26,324 nt of DNA, taken from positions 1-26,324 of IMG/VR virus record IMGVR_UViG_3300005663_000182; one strand, 5' to 3'. How positions within the stretch are numbered: the stretch's first letter is position 1; each line of letters starts with the position of its first letter. Position numbers and translations under genes: made by a program. This DNA comes from a virus. This document shows positions 22,965 through 26,324 of the stretch, in pieces. The notes beneath the pieces are model-generated. The model made no database searches, had not been told where the DNA came from, and saw only the letters and a list, made by a program, of their open reading frames with translations.

Positions 22965-25918
22965 TGGGTAACTTATCAGACCCCACCATACGAATACTGA
23001 CTAAGATACCCGAAGTTGACCAGCAACTGGTGATGACGCTTGCCTCATTGCTGGATAACCTGGAAACCATGGCGATGGCAGGCGCAGCCTCGTCGCTGAA
23101 CCCCACGGTGCCGGTGGTCGGCGCACCGCAGTCGAACCCGAAGTACTTCAAACTAGCTGGAGAAACCAACGATGCTCCGTTGTGGCAGGGCGCTGGCATG
23201 TACTGGTATTCTGACAACGGAGTGACGCGCACGGGATACATTGACATGACCACGGCCACAGTGATGGAGATGGTGTACGCGGCTGATGGCACTCTGAACA
23301 TTGACTTGAAGAGTCAGGAGAACGATGCCGGAGGTCAGGTTGCCACGATAAAAGCCTACGGATTCAACAGCACTCCCGCAGAACAAGAATACGGGCGATT
23401 GGCGTTCGTCATAGACGACCCCACCGCTGGCTCAGAAGATAGTTCCATATTCTTGAAAACGTATGGCGCTGGGGTATTAGCCGACACGATGAAACTTGGC
23501 GGCGGCGGGGATGCGCAGGTGAATCTTTATTTTGAATCAGACCTCGAAAATGCCGGTAACGAGATATTCAGAATGCACTTCAGGGGGCTTAACAGCACTC
23601 AGACCGCACAGCAGTATGCCGAGATATATGCAAAGATAGATGACTCCCTCAATGATTCCGAAGACGGCCAAATCGGCTTCACGGTAATGAAAGCCGGTAC
23701 TCTGACAGACATCGTGAATATCCAGTCTACAAAAGTAACCATTGATGCTGACTTGGAGTTCACTGGCGCACAGACGCTATCGACAAGCACCGGACTGCTG
23801 ACGATAGTTACTGATACAGGCGTTATTATAGATGGCTCCGCAGACGTGGTGCAGTTGACGGTGCAGGCGCACAGCACACAGACGGCGAATATTATGGAGT
23901 GGGAGGACAGTAGCGGGAATGTGGTTGGGTTGATAGATGAGAGAGGAGTTCCCACATTTCATTTGAACACCAATGATTCCAATATTTTCATTGGCAAGGA
24001 TGCGGGGAAAACGACAGCCACGCGAGAGGACAATGTTGCTATAGGACGCCAAGCAGGACAAGACCTAACAACAGGAAGATTTAATGTTTTTCTTGGAACA
24101 GCAGCAGGAGCCAATGTAACTACGGGGATTTCTAATGTTTATATTGGGTATCTTGCTGGGGATACAACTACAGACGCCTCTTCAAACACAATGATAGGCA
24201 ACAGATCAGGGGAAGATTTAACAAGTGGACATACTAACACTTGTGTTGGATCAGGAGCCGGAAGAAATCTCACTACTGGAGTGCAGAATGTATTTATTGG
24301 AGCAAGTGCTGGAGATGCTCAAGTTGGTGGCGCTCAAGGTTTAGCTGTCGGCTATAACGCGGGGAAAAACAACACAGCATCAGAAAGCACCTTCGTTGGA
24401 GCCAATGCGGGTCTAGATCATACATCGGGTGTTGGAGTCACATATATAGGCAAAGGCGCGGGCGCTAATACCACAACGGGCGGGGCTAATACTTTCATTG
24501 GTAGGGATTGTGGCGAACTGATGACGACTGGGACAAATAACACAGCATTGGGCGACCAAGCTGGGGAGAATCATACCTCTGGAGGCACTAATACATATAT
24601 CGGTGCGCAATCGGGGCAAGTTGCATCTACGGGTTCGGGCAATGTTCATCTTGGTTTTTTTTCTGGGGGACAGAATACGCTCGATAGCAGATTGATTATA
24701 GATAATCAAGACCAAGGCTCCGAGGCGAACGAGATAACCGACTCTATCATTTATGGTGTTATGAGTGCGACAGTAGCGAGCCAGACGTTGAGATTCAATG
24801 CCAGCGTGGGCGTTGGGGTAACTCCTACTGCGAAACTACACATTGACCAGTTTTCAACCACAGGTGCAATCCCCGTCCTTCTCCTTGACCAGAGTGACGT
24901 TAGCGAACAGGCTATCAAAATCAGCTACAGTGCCGCTGACGTGGACATGATACTGATAGACGTGGATGTGACTGGCGACCCGCAGTTTCAGTGGGATCAA
25001 AGTCAGGAAAATTTCCTTTTCACCAAAGGTATAACTATAGGTGGGGCATCACCAACCAATGCTACGCTTTTGTCGATTGAAGATGGGATAACGTTCAAAG
25101 AGAGTGCTGCGCCTACAGCCGATGCTGGCTATGTAAAAATCTGGTCAACTACCGATAATGAATTGTTTTTCCAATCAGGGGATGGTGCCACGCATCTATT
25201 GCATAGCGATGCGTTTTCTAATATATGGTTTCATGGTTCAACTACTGGGGCAATGACTGTTGAGGTAACAATCTCAACACAAAACGCCATGACCATAATA
25301 AATTCTTTCACGGTTGTGGGAAACGAGGACGATTTAGCTAATGTGGTTGGTAGTAGCGCAAACAATACCCTAACTCTTTCTGCTATTGCCAGTGGGGAGT
25401 ATGAGATTTCTTATCATGCGTCTGTAACCGCGACTGGGGGAGCAGATAAAGAAATGATGGTTGCGCTTGGAATCGTACTCGCTACTCCCAAGGACATTAC
25501 CGATGTAACGGATGATACCATTACCCCAATTGTGATTACAAGTACCGCACATGGACTAGAAGATGGTGATATGGTTCAGATTTTAGGGGTCTTAGGGAAT
25601 ATCGCTGCTAATGGCTCATTCATAGTTGATGGTAAAACAGATAATACCTTTAAGATAGTTAAGTTAGATGGTTCCGCCACGACTGGCAATGGCAATTTTG
25701 ACGCCGGTAGCCCCACTGGGGATGTTACAATAGAATACCCTGGCAATATGATAATCCATCGCATGGTCAGGGGGGCAGATTTAGGCGCTATTTCGGCAAC
25801 GGGTGTACACATTCTTGCGAATAGTGATGTATTATCCTTATACGTTGCAAACCTTGATGGGATAACAAATTTGACCGTTGCAGCAGTCAGTTTTGATGCA
25901 TTTAGAATTGGAGACTAA
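22964..25918 (+). CDS. Modular tail fibre / receptor-binding protein (984 aa)
   Basis: The GTG start overlaps the previous TAG as TAGTG, with GAGGT upstream. N-terminal residues 1-60 likely attach to the tail. Two related beta units follow at about 130-178 and 205-254 (both reading G-x-N-S-T...Q-x-Y...IDD...SED). A QLTVQAHSTQTANIMEWEDS-type unit lies at about 297-331. Residues 340-576 hold fourteen 17-residue repeats of the NTxIGxxAGxxxTTG kind, expected to build a trimeric beta stalk. The C-terminal ~200 residues look like a C1q/TNF-like beta sandwich (YEISYHASVTATGG; VLSLYVANLD), with a segment ITSTAHGLEDGDMVQILGV inserted. The protein probably recognises the host surface. No peptidase S74-type autochaperone is visible. 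Confidence 0.82.
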   Translation: MGNLSDPTIRILTKIPEVDQQLVMTLASLLDNLETMAMAGAASSLNPTVPVVGAPQSNPKYFKLAGETNDAPLWQGAGMYWYSDNGVTRTGYIDMTTATVMEMVYAADGTLNIDLKSQENDAGGQVATIKAYGFNSTPAEQEYGRLAFVIDDPTAGSEDSSIFLKTYGAGVLADTMKLGGGGDAQVNLYFESDLENAGNEIFRMHFRGLNSTQTAQQYAEIYAKIDDSLNDSEDGQIGFTVMKAGTLTDIVNIQSTKVTIDADLEFTGAQTLSTSTGLLTIVTDTGVIIDGSADVVQLTVQAHSTQTANIMEWEDSSGNVVGLIDERGVPTFHLNTNDSNIFIGKDAGKTTATREDNVAIGRQAGQDLTTGRFNVFLGTAAGANVTTGISNVYIGYLAGDTTTDASSNTMIGNRSGEDLTSGHTNTCVGSGAGRNLTTGVQNVFIGASAGDAQVGGAQGLAVGYNAGKNNTASESTFVGANAGLDHTSGVGVTYIGKGAGANTTTGGANTFIGRDCGELMTTGTNNTALGDQAGENHTSGGTNTYIGAQSGQVASTGSGNVHLGFFSGGQNTLDSRLIIDNQDQGSEANEITDSIIYGVMSATVASQTLRFNASVGVGVTPTAKLHIDQFSTTGAIPVLLLDQSDVSEQAIKISYSAADVDMILIDVDVTGDPQFQWDQSQENFLFTKGITIGGASPTNATLLSIEDGITFKESAAPTADAGYVKIWSTTDNELFFQSGDGATHLLHSDAFSNIWFHGSTTGAMTVEVTISTQNAMTIINSFTVVGNEDDLANVVGSSANNTLTLSAIASGEYEISYHASVTATGGADKEMMVALGIVLATPKDITDVTDDTITPIVITSTAHGLEDGDMVQILGVLGNIAANGSFIVDGKTDNTFKIVKLDGSATTGNGNFDAGSPTGDVTIEYPGNMIIHRMVRGADLGAISATGVHILANSDVLSLYVANLDGITNLTVAAVSFDAFRIGD
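23981..24691 (+). repeat. Fourteen tandem 51-nt / 17-residue repeats in the fibre
   Basis: Residues 340-576 of the fibre break into units of 17 residues (one of 16) on the pattern N-[VT]-x-[IL]-G-x-x-[AS]-G-x-x-x-T-[TS]-G-x-x. Examples are NVFLGTAAGANVTTGIS, NTFIGRDCGELMTTGTN and NTYIGAQSGQVASTGSG. They are clear in protein but diverged in DNA, so they are old or under selection rather than a recent expansion. The stretch is about 40% GC, against about 60% in the fibre N-terminus. Confidence 0.9.
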
Positions 25919-25976
25919 CCTAAAAATGATTGGGGGTGAATATAGATAAATTATTAGAAGGAAAACAAAAACAATT

Positions 25977-26324
25977 ATGAAAATATTAAATTTGTATGCA
26001 GGGATTGGAGGTAATAGAAAACTTTGGCCGGCAGAACATGAAGTTACAGCTATTGAAAATAATAAGGAGATAGCTGAAATATACCAGGATTTCTTTCCAA
26101 ATGATAAAGTTATAGTTACAGATGCACACCAATATCTATTAAAACATTACAAAGAATTTGATTTTATATGGAGTAGTCCACCTTGTCCAACACATAGTCA
26201 ATTAAGAAAAGGTTTATCAATGGAATATGGTGCTAAAGCAGTTTATCCAGATATGAAGTTATATGAAGAAATATTATTTTTACAAGGTTATTTTAAAGGT
26301 AAATGGGTTGTAGAAAATGTTATA
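25977..26324 (+). CDS. DNA cytosine-C5 methyltransferase (5' part, cut by the window end)
   Basis: This transfers methyl from S-adenosylmethionine to cytosine C5 in DNA, often protecting phage DNA from host restriction. The visible 116 codons show motif I as LNLYAGIGGNRKLW (residues 4-17), the catalytic Cys in SSPPCPTHSQ (Cys70, motif IV), and motif VI as VVENV (ENV at 113-115). The target-recognition domain and the rest lie beyond the window. AAGGA at 25958-25962 is 14 nt from the ATG, a long spacing. The gene is about 29% GC with A/T-ending codons, unlike everything upstream, which suggests recent acquisition or a module boundary. Solitary or paired with a nuclease cannot be told. Confidence 0.88.
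   Translation, partial: MKILNLYAGIGGNRKLWPAEHEVTAIENNKEIAEIYQDFFPNDKVIVTDAHQYLLKHYKEFDFIWSSPPCPTHSQLRKGLSMEYGAKAVYPDMKLYEEILFLQGYFKGKWVVENVI

Noticed and set aside
23981-24691. Repeat array considered as CRISPR or as a non-coding repeat
   Set aside because: The period is in-frame, the consensus is at protein level, and there are no identical DNA repeats or unique spacers.
25926-25949. Seven-codon ORF (MIGGEYR) between fibre and methyltransferase
   Set aside because: Too short, no coupling to either neighbour and no ribosome-binding site; likely chance in AT-rich DNA.

Overview
The window reads as the structural (head and tail) half of an uncultured tailed double-stranded DNA phage. Every supported gene lies on the + strand. 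Genes are packed with 1-8 nt overlaps (ATGA, GTGA, TAATG, TAGTG junctions), and the largest gaps are only 58 nt. I see no tRNA, integrase, repressor, CRISPR array or insertion sequence. Start and stop usage fits bacterial code 11. Sampled base composition is about 45-50% GC, except for the last 350 nt (about 29% GC) and part of the tail fibre. The host cannot be named. No tape-measure protein is present. A head-tail adaptor is followed directly by a beta-propeller tail protein and a fibre, which suggests a short-tailed (podovirus-like) virion, although genes outside the window could change that.

Layout: (1) 1-1234, a run of small coupled genes, including an HTH protein that could be the small terminase subunit and a membrane-anchored protein. 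(2) 1255-4630, large terminase and portal. (3) 4630-12313, a small helical ORF, a Pro/Gly-rich protein and a giant 2238-residue protein that ends in a HELAHH zinc-peptidase-like domain. (4) 12372-15273, scaffold-like protein, a major capsid protein with an extra beta-rich insertion, a probable decoration protein and a small protein, closed by a strong hairpin. (5) 15315-18523, an accessory cassette: a Zn-finger/Rossmann-like protein, a GNG(E)SL-type glycosyltransferase-like protein, a sulfotransferase-like P-loop protein and a GT4 glycosyltransferase. (6) 18393-25918, a small protein overprinting the GT4 tail, the adaptor, the beta-propeller tail protein, a PD-(D/E)XK-like small protein and a modular fibre with 17-residue repeats. 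(7) From 25977, a truncated, strikingly AT-rich cytosine-C5 DNA methyltransferase.

Working model: terminase and portal package DNA into a scaffolded capsid, and the giant protein is packaged or assembled near the portal. The glycosyltransferase/sulfotransferase cassette may decorate a virion protein or alter host surface glycans. The adaptor, propeller and fibre complete the tail. The most unusual parts are the giant zincin-tailed protein in the place where a prohead protease is normally found, the glycan/sulfate cassette inserted between the head and tail modules, and the abrupt composition change at the 3' end.
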